From Patiriisocius marinus (GTDB lineage: Bacteria; Bacteroidota; Bacteroidia; Flavobacteriales; Flavobacteriaceae), in contig NZ_BKCG01000009.1 in the NCBI RefSeq assembly GCF_008974325.1, positions 1-64,000 of the forward strand: a stretch of 64,000 nucleotides of DNA, given 5' to 3'. The translations under genes and the position numbers were made by a program. Under the pieces are notes generated by a model, which saw only the letters and a list, made by a program, of their open reading frames with translations, was not told the origin of the DNA and ran no database searches. Positions 43,049 to 52,767 of the stretch are shown here, piece by piece. Position 1 is the first letter of the stretch; every line of letters starts with the position of its first letter.

Positions 43049-43087
43049 ATTTTACTTTTCAAGCGCCTGGCGCTTGAAAAGTAAAAT
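43049..43087. terminator. 17-bp perfect inverted repeat after lemA
   Basis: ATTTTACTTTTCAAGCG (43049-43065) pairs perfectly with 43071-43087, loop CCTGG. It lies 12 bp beyond the lemA stop on the minus strand. No clear T-tract follows on either strand, so it may stabilise or separate transcripts as much as end them. Confidence 0.6.
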
Positions 43088-43098
43088 GATAAAAAATA

Positions 43099-43707
43099 TT
43101 ATTTTCCGAAATCGAAATCAACATCTGGAGCATCTTCGCTACCTTCTTTCGCTTCGAAATAAGCCATTTGCTCAAAGTTCCCAATAAAGCTATTGAAGAA
43201 GTTATTAGGGAATACTTGTAAGTGTTTGTTGTATGGTTTAGCAATTTCGTTAAAACGGTTACGCTCTACGTTAATTCTGTTTTCCGTACGTTCCAGTTCG
43301 TTGATAAGCTCTTTAAAGTTTTCGTTCGCTTTTAAATCTGGGTAGCGTTCAAAAACAGCTAATAATCTAGATAAAGCGCCCGTCATATTTTCTTGAACCT
43401 TTTGAAATTGCGCCATTTTTTCTGGAGTAATATTCGTTGGGTCAATAGTAATTGAAGTTGCTTTGCTACGCGCTTCGATAACTTTAGTTAATGTTTCTTG
43501 TTCAAACTCTGCATATCCTTTTGCGGTGTTTACAATGTTAGGAATAAGGTCTGCTCTACGCTGGTAGCTACTTTCTACGTTACCCCATTGTGCAGTTGCG
43601 TTTTCACGTAACTCAATTGAAGTATTGTAAAAGCCAGATCCTTTTGTAAAAGCCCAGATTCCAAGAACTGCAACTATTGCTATGATAATGATGACTGATT
43701 TTTTCAT
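43099..43707 (-). CDS. lemA: LemA family protein
   Basis: 202 residues. One N-terminal membrane helix (VIIIIAIVAVLGIWAFTKG), then the LemA four-helix body: ATAQWGNVESSYQRRADLIPNI, VNTAKGYAEFEQETLTKVIEARS, and NVERNRFNEIAKPYNKHLQVFP. LemA proteins sit in the inner membrane with the body outside; the role is unclear, often with TPM proteins as here. Length and motifs are standard. Confidence 0.95.
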   Translation of the reverse strand: MKKSVIIIIAIVAVLGIWAFTKGSGFYNTSIELRENATAQWGNVESSYQRRADLIPNIVNTAKGYAEFEQETLTKVIEARSKATSITIDPTNITPEKMAQFQKVQENMTGALSRLLAVFERYPDLKANENFKELINELERTENRINVERNRFNEIAKPYNKHLQVFPNNFFNSFIGNFEQMAYFEAKEGSEDAPDVDFDFGK

Positions 43708-43758
43708 GATGTATTGTTTAATTTAGGTTGTTATAATTATTGAGGTTTAGTAATGTTA

Positions 43759-44088
43759 TTATAAGTGATCTTTAATTTTTAATAATTCAGATTTTACTGT
43801 TTCCAGTTTTCTGATGATATCAAAGTTATCGAGGGTTTTCTTTTTGTTTTCCTTTAGATGGATTTTAGCTCCGTCTAGGGTAAAACCGCGTTCCTTCACT
43901 AAGTGGTAAATGAGTTCGAGGTTTTTAATATCTGCCGGCGTAAATTTTCTATTTCCTTTGGCATTTTTTTTAGGCTGTAGCGCATCAAATTCCTTCTCCC
44001 AAAATCTAATTAGTGACGTATTTACGTCAAAAGCTTCGGCAACTTCGCCTATGCTGTAATATAATTTTTCTGGAAGGTTAACGTGCAT
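43759..44088 (-). CDS. MerR family transcriptional regulator
   Basis: 109 residues. A winged helix of the MerR type: LYYSIGEVAEAFDVNTSLIRFWEKEF, then GNRKFTPADIKNLELIYHLVKERGFTLDGAKIHL. There is a short C-terminal dimerisation helix and no effector domain. This small form is conserved in Flavobacteria between M23 peptidase and LemA. The target is unknown; a developmental-type BldC/RacA-like DNA binding role is possible. Confidence 0.93.
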   Translation of the reverse strand: MHVNLPEKLYYSIGEVAEAFDVNTSLIRFWEKEFDALQPKKNAKGNRKFTPADIKNLELIYHLVKERGFTLDGAKIHLKENKKKTLDNFDIIRKLETVKSELLKIKDHL

Positions 44089-44224
44089 TAGCTACTGTAT
44101 GGTTTAATGTTTTTTTTATTTTTTTTCTGAAATGTTATTCATTTAAAAGCGGTGCTTCGATAATTACTATTTCGGCTAAACGATTATTGATTAAAATTTC
44201 AACTTCAATTTCAGTTTCTACGCG

Positions 44225-45202
44225 TTAATCAAGCGATTGATTTTCTTGCTGACTCTTTTTCAACAATGCTGCAAACTCATCTGGAGATAAGTTTCCGTAG
44301 TAAAAGTTAATAGGGTTAATACGTTCACCATCTTTAAAAACTTCGTAGTGAAGGTGAGGCGCTTCAGACCTACCTGTGCTTCCTACAAAACCTATTAAAT
44401 CGCCACGTTTTACCGTTGCCCCTTTACGTACATTGTATTTGTATAAATGCGCATATAGACTCTCGTAGCCATAACCGTGTTCAATTCTAATGTGGTTTCC
44501 ATATCCTGAAGCAGAGTTGTCTGCACGTATTACTTTACCATCACCACTTGCATACACAGGCGTTCCACGAGGAGCGGTAAAGTCCATCCCAAAGTGAAAT
44601 TTTCGTGCCTTTGTAAATGGGTCGGTTCTATAACCATAACCAGACGCCATACGCGTTAGGTCTTCGTTGTTTACAGGTTGAATTGCTGGAATACTTTTTA
44701 AAAGTGCTTCTTTTTCTTCAGCCATTTTCGCAATATCGTCTAGCGATTGTGACTGCACAACAATTTGTTTTGTTAAAATATCTAAGCGTTTGTTTGATGA
44801 AATTAAAAGGTCGCTGTTGTCATATCCTTCAAGATCTTTGTATCTATTAACTCCTCCAAAACCTGCTTTTCGTTGTTCCTCTGGAATTGGATTTGCTTCA
44901 AAATAAACACGGTATAAGTTATTATCGCGTTCTGCAACTTCATCGAGAACAGATTCAGCTTGCGCCATTTTTTTATTAAGTAATTCTAGTTGTAACTCTA
45001 AGTTATAAAGTTCTCTAGCAAGTGTTTTTTCTTTTGGTGTTTCGAAATTTGGAAGATTCAAAAAGACCAACATGAGTAAAAATCCACTTAAAACAATCCC
45101 TAAAAAAGACAGTAAAAAGATGCTTGTTTTGCGCCCCTTTTTTCGTTCTATTTTTCGGTATGACAGCGTTTCGCTATCGTAGTAATATTTAACCTTAGAC
45201 AT
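44225..45202 (-). CDS. M23 family metallopeptidase
   Basis: 325 residues. A cytosolic start, one membrane helix at about 26-48 (FLLSFLGIVLSGFLLMLVFL), a coiled coil (65-100, ELQLELLNKKMAQAESVLDE) and a C-terminal M23 domain at 190-300 with zinc ligands in HFGMDFTAPRG and HLHYEVFKDGERINP and the YGNHIRIEHGYG strand. It should cut peptidoglycan cross-links in the periplasm or regulate cell-wall enzymes. All M23 ligands are present, so it is probably active. Divergent from alaS, conserved order in Flavobacteria. Confidence 0.95.
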   Translation of the reverse strand: MSKVKYYYDSETLSYRKIERKKGRKTSIFLLSFLGIVLSGFLLMLVFLNLPNFETPKEKTLARELYNLELQLELLNKKMAQAESVLDEVAERDNNLYRVYFEANPIPEEQRKAGFGGVNRYKDLEGYDNSDLLISSNKRLDILTKQIVVQSQSLDDIAKMAEEKEALLKSIPAIQPVNNEDLTRMASGYGYRTDPFTKARKFHFGMDFTAPRGTPVYASGDGKVIRADNSASGYGNHIRIEHGYGYESLYAHLYKYNVRKGATVKRGDLIGFVGSTGRSEAPHLHYEVFKDGERINPINFYYGNLSPDEFAALLKKSQQENQSLD

Positions 45203-45216
45203 ACGGTAAAAAAAGT

Positions 45217-45224
45217 TATTTTTG
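45217..45224 (+). promoter_or_regulatory. Promoter -7 box TATTTTTG of alaS
   Basis: A TAnnTTTG match 97 bp before the alaS ATG. The -33 TTG is not obvious. The resulting leader would be about 90 nt. Confidence 0.5.
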
Positions 45225-45320
45225 CTCGTTGATATGTTGTGTTTTTAACAACAACGTTACACAAATATAGAAAATTGTTTAGGGAGTACCCTATAATGCA
45301 AACCAGATAAACGTAAAGTT

Positions 45321-47936
45321 ATGAAGTCCAGTGAAATCCGCTCACAGTTTTTAGAGTTTTTTAAGTCAAAATCTCACGATATCGTGGCCTCTGCGCCAAT
45401 GGTGTTAAAGGATGACCCAACGCTTATGTTTGTAAATAGTGGAATGGCCCCTTTTAAAGAGTATTTTTTAGGAAATGCGACACCAAAAAACAATAGACTA
45501 GCAGATTCGCAAAAATGTTTACGCGTTTCAGGGAAACACAATGACCTTGAGGAAGTTGGTTATGATACCTATCACCACACTTTATTCGAAATGCTAGGAA
45601 ACTGGAGTTTTGGCGATTATTTTAAAGAAGAAGCAATTGCTTGGGCTTGGGAACTTTTAACCGAAGTTTTAAAAATAGACAAGGACATTTTATACGTAAC
45701 TGTTTTTGAAGGAAGCGATGATGCTGACAACTTAAAAATGGACACCGAAGCGTATGATATTTGGAAAAAATATATTTCGGAAGACCGAATTTTAAAAGGA
45801 AATAAAAAAGATAACTTCTGGGAAATGGGCGATCAAGGACCTTGCGGACCTTGTAGTGAAATTCACGTCGATATTAGAACTCCAGAAGAAAAAGCAGCCG
45901 TTGACGGTAAAACTTTAGTGAATGAAGATCATCCGCAAGTGGTGGAAATCTGGAACTTGGTTTTTATGCAATACAACCGTAAAGCAAATGGAACTTTAGA
46001 AGAACTTCCAAACAAGCACATTGATACAGGAATGGGCTTTGAGCGTTTGTGTATGGTAATGCAGGACGTGAAATCGAACTATGATACGGATGTTTTTACA
46101 CCTATCATTAGAGAGATTGAAGCGATTACACATACTGATTATGGTAAAGATGAAAAAGTGGATATTGCTATTAGAGTAATTAGTGACCACGTGCGTGCCG
46201 TAGCATTTTCAATTGCAGATGGACAGTTGCCAAGTAACAACGGTGCTGGGTATGTAATTAGAAGAATTCTAAGAAGAGCTGTACGTTATGGCTTCACATT
46301 TTTAAATAAAAAAGAACCATTTATTTACCGCTTAGTTGAAGTGTTAAGTAGACAAATGGGAGATGCTTTTCCAGAATTAAAAGCACAAAAGCAATTAATA
46401 GAGAATGTAATTAAAGAAGAAGAAGCTTCTTTTTTACGTACACTAGATCAAGGTTTGGTCTTATTAGACAAAATGATTGAAGGAGCTAAGTCTAATGAGA
46501 TTTCAGGAGCAAAGGTTTTTGAATTGAAAGATACCTATGGGTTTCCAGAAGATTTAACCGACTTGATTTTGCGCGAGCGAGGTTTCAGCTATAATATTTC
46601 AGAATTCAATCAAAAATTAGAAGAGCAAAAAGCCAGAGGTAAAGAAGCTAGCGAATCTAAAAGTGATGACTGGACCGTATTAATGGATGATGCTGAGGAG
46701 GAATTTATAGGCTACGATTACTTACAAGCTGATGTTAAATTAACGCGTTACCGCAAAGTAACTTCTAAAAAAGATGGTGAGTTGTATCAATTGGTTTTCA
46801 ACTTAACACCTTTCTATCCAGAAGGTGGAGGACAAGTGGGAGACAAAGGATATTTAGAAGTGCCTAATGGCGATGTTGTTTATATACTAGACACGAAAAA
46901 AGAGAATAATGTTATTATACATTTTGCTAAAAACCTGCCTAAATCATTAAATGAAACAATGAGGGCTGTTGTAGATACAAAGCAACGTGCACGAACAGAA
47001 TGTAACCACACGGCAACGCATTTAATGCACCAAGGGCTACGCGAAATTTTAGGAACTCACGTAGAGCAAAAAGGAAGTAGTGTACATTCTAAATATTTAC
47101 GTTTTGACTTTTCACACTTTTCTAAAGTAACTCCAGAGCAATTGCAAGAAGTAGAGAACTTTGTGAATGCAAGAATTGCAGGAAGATTACCACTTGAAGA
47201 AAATAGAAGCGTGCCAATGCAGGAAGCTATTGATAATGGTGCAATGGCACTTTTTGGTGAGAAATATGGCGATGCAGTACGTACCATTAAATTTGGTCAA
47301 TCAATTGAACTTTGTGGAGGAACACACGTTGGTAATACGGCAGATATCTGGCATTTTAAAATTTTAAGTGAAGGAGCAGTTGCATCAGGAATTCGCCGTA
47401 TTGAAGCGATTACAAATGATGCAGTGAAAGAGTATTTCTCTTCAACGGATGCTGCTTTTGGGAAAGTAAAAGCATTGCTTAATAACCCAAAAGATTCTGT
47501 TGCTGCCATTGAAAAATTGCAAACGGAAAATAGCGACTTAAAGAAACAAATTGAAGCTTTATTAAAAGATAAGGCTAAAAATATTAAAGGCGAACTTAAA
47601 AATGAGATCGTTGAAGTTAACGGTGTCAACTTTCTAGCAACACAAGTTGATCTTGATGCTGGTGGAATGAAAGACTTAGCATTTGAGCTAGGTGGAGAGA
47701 TTGAAAACTTGTTTATTTTCTTCGGAAGTAATCAAGATGGAAAAGCGCTGTTAACGTGTTACATTGATAAGGAAGTAGCAACTTCAAAGCAATTAAATGC
47801 TGGAACTATTGTTCGCGAACTTGGAAAGCATATTCAAGGTGGTGGTGGTGGTCAACCGTTTTTTGCAACGGCAGGAGGTAAAAACCCTGACGGACTTGCG
47901 AAAGCAATTGAAGAAGTGAGGAATTACTTAAACTAA
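45321..47936 (+). CDS. alaS: Alanine--tRNA ligase
   Basis: 871 residues, standard length. Class II catalytic core at 1-440 ([57 protein letters not shown]). The editing domain at 560-690 has the zinc site in [10 protein letters not shown] and [12 protein letters not shown]. The C-Ala domain closes with [23 protein letters not shown]. It charges tRNA-Ala and clears Ser/Gly mischarging. GSCFA follows 7 bp downstream in the same operon. Confidence 0.98.
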   Translation: MKSSEIRSQFLEFFKSKSHDIVASAPMVLKDDPTLMFVNSGMAPFKEYFLGNATPKNNRLADSQKCLRVSGKHNDLEEVGYDTYHHTLFEMLGNWSFGDYFKEEAIAWAWELLTEVLKIDKDILYVTVFEGSDDADNLKMDTEAYDIWKKYISEDRILKGNKKDNFWEMGDQGPCGPCSEIHVDIRTPEEKAAVDGKTLVNEDHPQVVEIWNLVFMQYNRKANGTLEELPNKHIDTGMGFERLCMVMQDVKSNYDTDVFTPIIREIEAITHTDYGKDEKVDIAIRVISDHVRAVAFSIADGQLPSNNGAGYVIRRILRRAVRYGFTFLNKKEPFIYRLVEVLSRQMGDAFPELKAQKQLIENVIKEEEASFLRTLDQGLVLLDKMIEGAKSNEISGAKVFELKDTYGFPEDLTDLILRERGFSYNISEFNQKLEEQKARGKEASESKSDDWTVLMDDAEEEFIGYDYLQADVKLTRYRKVTSKKDGELYQLVFNLTPFYPEGGGQVGDKGYLEVPNGDVVYILDTKKENNVIIHFAKNLPKSLNETMRAVVDTKQRARTECNHTATHLMHQGLREILGTHVEQKGSSVHSKYLRFDFSHFSKVTPEQLQEVENFVNARIAGRLPLEENRSVPMQEAIDNGAMALFGEKYGDAVRTIKFGQSIELCGGTHVGNTADIWHFKILSEGAVASGIRRIEAITNDAVKEYFSSTDAAFGKVKALLNNPKDSVAAIEKLQTENSDLKKQIEALLKDKAKNIKGELKNEIVEVNGVNFLATQVDLDAGGMKDLAFELGGEIENLFIFFGSNQDGKALLTCYIDKEVATSKQLNAGTIVRELGKHIQGGGGGQPFFATAGGKNPDGLAKAIEEVRNYLN

Positions 47937-47943
47937 TCACTAG

Positions 47944-48894
47944 ATGAAACTTCAAACAACAATCCCATTTAAACCAGAACGAAATCAAATAGATTATTCG
48001 TCTAAAGTGTTGTTGTTGGGAAGTTGTTTTGCTGAAAACATTGGCGCAAAGCTTAATTATTTCAAATTTCAGAATACATTAAATCCATTTGGTATTTTGT
48101 TTCATCCTATTGCGATTGAAAGAGGTATCACTCGGGCGTTAAATGAAGTTCATTACACAGAGGAAGATGTGTTTTTTGAAAATGAACGTTGGCATTGTTT
48201 CGAGGCACATTCGCAGTTGTCGAGTGCTTCGGAAGAAACACTTTTAGAACAGTTAAATGCTGCTTTACATACGTTAAAACAATCGTTAGAAGCTGCGAGT
48301 CACATAGTGTTGACTTTTGGTACTGCTTGGGTGTATCGCTTTATTGAAACAGATGCAATAGTAGCAAATTGCCATAAAGTTCCTCAAAGAAAATTTTTGA
48401 AAGAGCTGCTTACTCCTAGTCAGATAGAAGAAAGTATTTTAGCTATTGAGGCATTGGTAAGAGATGTAAACCCGAATGTGAATTTTATTTATACGGTTTC
48501 TCCAGTACGTCATATTAAAGATGGGATTGTAGAAAATTCAAGGAGCAAAGCCCACTTATTAGCTGGCGTTCATCAAGCAGTAGCACCTAGAAAGCACAAT
48601 TATTATTTTCCTTCCTTCGAAATACAAATGGACGAGTTGCGAGACTATCGTTTTTATGAGGAGGATTTATTACACCCTACAAATACAGCAATTACTATAA
48701 TCTGGGAGCATTTTAAAACGGTGTGGATTTCTTCGGAAACGTTACAACTTCAAAAAGAGATTGATTTTATACAAAAAGGATTGCAACATCGTTCATTCAA
48801 TCCTGATAGTTTAGCTCATAAGGAATTTGAGTTAAAACTTAAAGAGAAAATTACTGTGGTAGAGTCACTTATTTTAAACTGTAAGTTTTCCTAA
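47944..48894 (+). CDS. GSCFA domain-containing protein
   Basis: 316 residues; the GSCFA domain, named after its motif, is seen as LLGSCFAENIGAKL at about 24. Also present are TFGTAWVYR, CHKVP, FIYTVSPVRHIKDG and a C-terminal DLLHPTNTAITIIWEHF with the catalytic-looking Asp-x-x-His. This is an SGNH-hydrolase-like fold, so esterase or acyltransferase activity on a glycan is inferred. Translationally close to alaS (7 bp), a link common in Bacteroidetes but of unknown meaning. Confidence 0.93.
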   Translation: MKLQTTIPFKPERNQIDYSSKVLLLGSCFAENIGAKLNYFKFQNTLNPFGILFHPIAIERGITRALNEVHYTEEDVFFENERWHCFEAHSQLSSASEETLLEQLNAALHTLKQSLEAASHIVLTFGTAWVYRFIETDAIVANCHKVPQRKFLKELLTPSQIEESILAIEALVRDVNPNVNFIYTVSPVRHIKDGIVENSRSKAHLLAGVHQAVAPRKHNYYFPSFEIQMDELRDYRFYEEDLLHPTNTAITIIWEHFKTVWISSETLQLQKEIDFIQKGLQHRSFNPDSLAHKEFELKLKEKITVVESLILNCKFS

Positions 48895-48937
48895 TATATA
48901 TAACCCTTTTTTTTAAATTTACAGTAAAAATAAAATT

Positions 48938-49429
48938 ATGAATTTAGCTAAGGTAGTATTATTGTCTATAGTTTTCGTTGGATTATTAAGTTGTGGTAAT
49001 GATGATGATTTAGATGTAGTAAAAGAAGAATTTCTTACAGCTGTTTTAAACGGTGAATCATTTGAAGATACTGGAAATAAAAATAATGCTGCACTTTATG
49101 CGAATGTTCAACAAGGAGCAAATGGTATGATGTTTTCATTACGCGGCGTAAATGAAATATTTGGAGAAAGCGATATTGTGTTAAGATGTTCTGTATCTAA
49201 TTACACAGGAGTCGGGAATTATACATTAGAAAATTCAGATTTAAGATTTAGTGTAATAGGTAATGGTTATAATGCTAATACATATATAAATGCTGAGAGT
49301 ACAGGTTTCCTTAATATTTCTAGAGATGATGGTGAATTTTATGAGGGGACATTTGAGTTTGTTGCATATGCAGTTTCTGGAAATCAAGCGACCCTTACTG
49401 ATGGGGTTTTTAAAATTAAATTTCAGTAG
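48938..49429 (+). CDS. Lipoprotein, DUF6252-like
   Basis: 163 residues. The lipobox is GLLSC (Cys20), followed by GNDDDLD, an acidic surface-export-like tag. The mature part has the beta-rich layout of small Bacteroidetes lipoproteins: FLTAVLNGESFED near the start, then NYTGVGNYTLEN and FLNISRDDGEFYEGTFEFVAY, then a KIKF end. This resembles the DUF6252 group of unknown function. It follows GSCFA by 43 bp and might share its transcript. Confidence 0.65.
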   Translation: MNLAKVVLLSIVFVGLLSCGNDDDLDVVKEEFLTAVLNGESFEDTGNKNNAALYANVQQGANGMMFSLRGVNEIFGESDIVLRCSVSNYTGVGNYTLENSDLRFSVIGNGYNANTYINAESTGFLNISRDDGEFYEGTFEFVAYAVSGNQATLTDGVFKIKFQ

Positions 49430-49562
49430 TATTTAGATTTTCTTCAATAAAACAGCGCGACTTCCGTTAACAAAGAGTTGACAAGGTGCTGTTAAATTCT
49501 ATTAAATAGTAAGGTTAGAAAGCGGCATCATTGTTATTTTACAAATGACAAAATTTAATTCT

Positions 49563-50486
49563 ATGAAACGTATGCTTCTTGTTGCTCTTGCAGTAACATT
49601 ATTTTCTTGTAATAAAAACGACGACAATAATCTTGATGATAATGCTGTTGTGGTTACATATCCTGGAACCCCAGGATTGGCGTATTCATTAAGTGGTAGT
49701 AGCTTTGATGTTACTTATAGCGCTTTACGGAGTTCGTTGCAAAGTAATGATGCAATCTCCATTGTTGCTGAGGTAGATCATGGTGAAAATGCATCAGATT
49801 TAGGGTTGTCATTGCCAAATACACGCGTAATAATGTTTGGAAACCCAGCGTTGGGAACTTCGTTAATGCAAACAAACCAGTTAGCTGGTTTAGATTTACC
49901 ACAAAAAATGCTTGTGTATCAAAACTCGAGTAACAATGTTTTTATAGCGTATAACTCTACCGATTATTTAGCAGCTCGCTATGCTATAGAAACTGCCCCA
50001 ACAATTTCGCAAATAAACTCAGCACTTTCAACAATTGCCATCAATGTTACAGGTAATTCTACTTTTGAAAACAATAGCGAAAGTATTGAGGAGAATGAGG
50101 GTGTTATAACCTTTGTTAGTCAGAATGATTTTCAAACTACGTACAATAATTTACGTGAGGGAATATCTAATAATACTAATTTGTCGATTATAGCTGAAGT
50201 AGATCATCAAGCAAATGCTCAGGCGGTGAATATGATATTGAACCCAACGCGATTAATTGTATTTTCTAATCCAGCAGCTGGAACACCATTAATGCAAAGC
50301 TCACAAATTACGGGTATTGATTTACCACAAAAAATGTTAGTTTATGAAGATGAGAATGGAGTTGTAAAAGTATCCTATACGGATCCTGAGTTTTTGGCAG
50401 AACGTCACACAATTATAGGGGATGATGAGTTGCTAACAACTATAAGTAGTGCTTTATTAAGCTTAGCGGCTGGAGCAGTAAACTAG
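49563..50486 (+). CDS. Lipoprotein with two tandem DUF302 domains
   Basis: 307 residues from ATG 49563 (MKRMLLVALAV); an ATG six codons upstream is possible. The lipobox is TLFSC, then NKNDDNN. Two DUF302 copies lie at about 30-150 and 170-300; each has an IVAEVDH motif, a RVIMFGNP or RLIVFSNP strand, GTSLMQ or GTPLMQ and LDLPQKMLVY. DUF302 proteins are heme- or metal-linked in some bacteria, but no activity is settled. Internal duplication of this domain is common. Confidence 0.88.
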   Translation: MKRMLLVALAVTLFSCNKNDDNNLDDNAVVVTYPGTPGLAYSLSGSSFDVTYSALRSSLQSNDAISIVAEVDHGENASDLGLSLPNTRVIMFGNPALGTSLMQTNQLAGLDLPQKMLVYQNSSNNVFIAYNSTDYLAARYAIETAPTISQINSALSTIAINVTGNSTFENNSESIEENEGVITFVSQNDFQTTYNNLREGISNNTNLSIIAEVDHQANAQAVNMILNPTRLIVFSNPAAGTPLMQSSQITGIDLPQKMLVYEDENGVVKVSYTDPEFLAERHTIIGDDELLTTISSALLSLAAGAVN

Positions 50487-50501
50487 ATTTAAACACGAAA
50501 T

Positions 50502-50538
50502 AAAAAACTCGAACAATGTGAATTTGTTTGGGTTTTTT
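50502..50538 (+). terminator. Terminator of the DUF302 lipoprotein gene
   Basis: AAAACTCGAACAA pairs with TTTGTTTGGGTTTT, with two G-U pairs, followed by Ts; 16 bp after the stop codon. Confidence 0.75.
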
Positions 50539-50570
50539 ATATGGTTGGAAAATAGAGTTATCAAAATTAT

Positions 50571-50608
50571 AAAAGCCGAAATTTTAAAGGAATAAAATTT
50601 CGGCTTTG
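50571..50608 (-). terminator. Terminator of metK
   Basis: A 15-bp perfect stem, AAAGCCGAAATTTTA (50572-50586) with TAAAATTTCGGCTTT (50593-50607). It lies 21 bp past the metK stop on the minus strand, with A/T-rich flanks. Confidence 0.85.
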
Positions 50609-50628
50609 CTGTATTTAAAAAGGAATGT

Positions 50629-51885
50629 TTATAGTTTAAACGCTTCTTTTACTTTGTCTACATAGTCTAACTTTTCCCAAGTAAATAACTCAACATCCAT
50701 TGTTTTGTCTTCACCATTAGGTAAGTTGAAAGTTTTAGAAACCACTTCGTTTTTACGTCCCATATGTCCGTAAGCAGCAGTTTCACTATATATAGGGTTT
50801 CGTAATTTTAAACGCTCTTCAATTGAAGCTGGGCGCATATCAAAAACTTTTGTAACAATCTTTGCAATTTCACCATCAGTTAAATCTACGTTTGCAGTAC
50901 CGTAGGTGTCTACAAAGATTCCCATAGGTTCTACAACTCCAATAGCGTAACTAACTTGTACTAATATTTCAGAACAAACACCAGCGGCAACCATATTTTT
51001 AGCAATATGTCTTGTTGCATAAGCTGCTGATCTATCTACTTTACTTGGATCTTTACCACTAAAAGCACCACCACCGTGAGCACCTTTTCCACCGTAAGTA
51101 TCAACAATAATTTTACGTCCTGTTAATCCAGTATCTCCGTGAGGTCCACCAATAACAAATTTTCCTGTAGGGTTGATGTGGTAGGTAATGTCGTCGTTAA
51201 ATAATGCCTGAATATTTGCAGGTAATTTAGCAACGACTCTTGGAATTAATATTTCAACAAGGTCTTTCTTGATCTTGGCAAGCATACGCTCATCATTTTC
51301 ATCAAAGTCGTCGTGTTGTGTAGAGATTACAATAGCGTCAATACGTACAGGAGTATTATCGTCATTATATTCAATAGTTACTTGACTTTTAGAATCTGGA
51401 CGTAAGTAGGTAATTTCTTTTTCCTCTCTACGTAAATCAGCTAGTTCCTGTAGTATTTTATGAGAAAGGTCTAAGGCAAGTGGCATGTAATTTTCAGTTT
51501 CTGTTGTTGCGTAACCAAACATCATTCCTTGGTCACCAGCACCTTGTTGCTCTTTAGTATCACGATCAACACCACGATTAATATCGTCACTTTGTTCGTG
51601 AATTGCGCTCATTACTCCACAAGAGTTACCGTCAAATTGGTATTCTCCTTTAGTATATCCTATTTTATTGATGACGTTTCTTGCGATGCTTTGTACATCA
51701 AGATATACATTGCTTTTTACTTCCCCTGCAAGTACTACTTGTCCTGTTGTTACTAATGTTTCACAGGCTACTTTTGACTGTGGATCAAATGCTAGAAAGT
51801 TATCAATAAGTGCGTCACTAATTTGATCAGCTACTTTGTCTGGATGTCCTTCTGAAACACTTTCAGAAGTAAATAAATATGCCAT
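50629..51885 (-). CDS. metK: S-adenosylmethionine synthetase
   Basis: 418 residues. Makes SAM from methionine and ATP. Motifs are [23 protein letters not shown], the central [33 protein letters not shown] and [20 protein letters not shown]. The length is slightly over the E. coli enzyme because of a central insertion (about 150-190), as in Bacteroidetes. A long leader with unusual pairing precedes it (51886-52038). Confidence 0.98.
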   Translation of the reverse strand: MAYLFTSESVSEGHPDKVADQISDALIDNFLAFDPQSKVACETLVTTGQVVLAGEVKSNVYLDVQSIARNVINKIGYTKGEYQFDGNSCGVMSAIHEQSDDINRGVDRDTKEQQGAGDQGMMFGYATTETENYMPLALDLSHKILQELADLRREEKEITYLRPDSKSQVTIEYNDDNTPVRIDAIVISTQHDDFDENDERMLAKIKKDLVEILIPRVVAKLPANIQALFNDDITYHINPTGKFVIGGPHGDTGLTGRKIIVDTYGGKGAHGGGAFSGKDPSKVDRSAAYATRHIAKNMVAAGVCSEILVQVSYAIGVVEPMGIFVDTYGTANVDLTDGEIAKIVTKVFDMRPASIEERLKLRNPIYSETAAYGHMGRKNEVVSKTFNLPNGEDKTMDVELFTWEKLDYVDKVKEAFKL

Positions 51886-52038
51886 AAAATGGTTTTATAA
51901 ATTGTAAAATGTAAGGTAGATTTGACGTATTCGTCCAGGAGAAATTACAAAAGTAATTCACTGTTTTAGCAATTTTTTTCTGAAATCGTATTGTATCAGA
52001 AGAGGGAGCAAGCAGTCAAATCTGGCCTCTTTAATTAT
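51886..52038 (-). promoter_or_regulatory. Structured ~150-nt 5' leader of metK, riboswitch candidate
   Basis: Read on the minus strand: a 5-bp AGAGG/CCTCT stem (52030-52026 with 52005-52001, extendable by one A-T pair) closes a 20-nt loop containing AGATTTGAC (52023-52015). That loop is perfectly complementary to GTCAAATCT (51926-51918) about 90 nt downstream, and a GACG-AATA-CGTC hairpin (51935-51924) adjoins the latter. Pairing of a loop with a distal strand gives a pseudoknot-like fold. It does not look like the SAM-I box. Ligand unknown; SAM is the obvious guess. Confidence 0.5.
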
Positions 52039-52043
52039 GAGTG

Positions 52044-52051
52044 CAAAGATA
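52044..52051 (-). promoter_or_regulatory. Promoter -7 box of metK
   Basis: CAAAGATA on the plus strand is TATCTTTG on the minus strand. The transcript would start near 52038, leaving a leader of about 150 nt before metK. Confidence 0.65.
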
Positions 52052-52138
52052 ATGAATATTTAAAAGGTAGCTCAAGTTAGAATTGAAAATTGGGAAGAGT
52101 TTATAATTTGTAGTTTGAAACAATTCAGAAATTATACG

Positions 52139-52681
52139 TTATTTTTCTTTAGTGAGTATTGCGCGTTGCACTGTGGTGATAGGGTATGAGAAAACTTCTG
52201 GAATTTCTTCACTGGTTCCTCCGGAGCTGTTTTTATTTGCAACCTTAATAACAACTATTTCGAAAAGCATTTGATTCTCCTCAAATGTGATAAAAGTAGT
52301 AAGTAGTGTCCCGCCCACTTCAAAAATGGTGTACATCCTATTTTCAATTACTTTTTCGTCAAGGATAATACCATTGTTTTCGTCAATAATATAGGTGCCG
52401 TTATCTTTATTTATTGCTTTTAAGGTATACGGGCGTACTTGTTTATTATCACCATCACCATAAATAAGTGTGTATTGATAATGCCCTAAACTATCTGAGG
52501 GTTGTAACTGAAATTCCATAGGGTATTTAGTAATCCCTTTTGTGTTATGAATATCTAATATTCCTGTATAATTTCCGAAGAAATCATCTGGAAAATTAAT
52601 GTTGCTAGTTTGGGCATTTAAATTAAATGTGACGCAAACACAAAATGTAATAAGCAGTTTTATTTCTACTGAAATTTTCAT
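52139..52681 (-). CDS. Exported hypothetical protein
   Basis: 180 residues from ATG 52681; an upstream ATG at 52702 would precede the signal peptide by seven residues. The signal peptide (KLLITFCVCVTFNLNAQ) is clear. The mature part reads as a beta-rich lipocalin-like fold (GNYTGILDIHNTKGITKYPMEF, YQYTLIYGDGDNKQVRPYTL) and ends TVQRAILTKEK. Similar secreted proteins are frequent in Flavobacteria. No function known. It ends about 90 bp upstream of the metK promoter. Confidence 0.65.
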   Translation of the reverse strand: MKISVEIKLLITFCVCVTFNLNAQTSNINFPDDFFGNYTGILDIHNTKGITKYPMEFQLQPSDSLGHYQYTLIYGDGDNKQVRPYTLKAINKDNGTYIIDENNGIILDEKVIENRMYTIFEVGGTLLTTFITFEENQMLFEIVVIKVANKNSSGGTSEEIPEVFSYPITTVQRAILTKEK

Positions 52682-52714
52682 AATTACCCGTTTACTATCC
52701 AAAATATATTGACT

Positions 52715-52722
52715 TATATTTG
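52715..52722 (+). promoter_or_regulatory. Promoter -7 box TATATTTG of the OsmC-Rrf2 pair
   Basis: A TAnnTTTG match 46 bp before the OsmC gene. TTAAATAGT (52734-52742), a sequence also present at the palindrome upstream of cysH, follows at about +7 and may be an operator. Confidence 0.6.
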
Positions 52723-52767
52723 TTCGTATTCACTTAAATAGTAAAGATACTACAATAAAAAAAAGTT

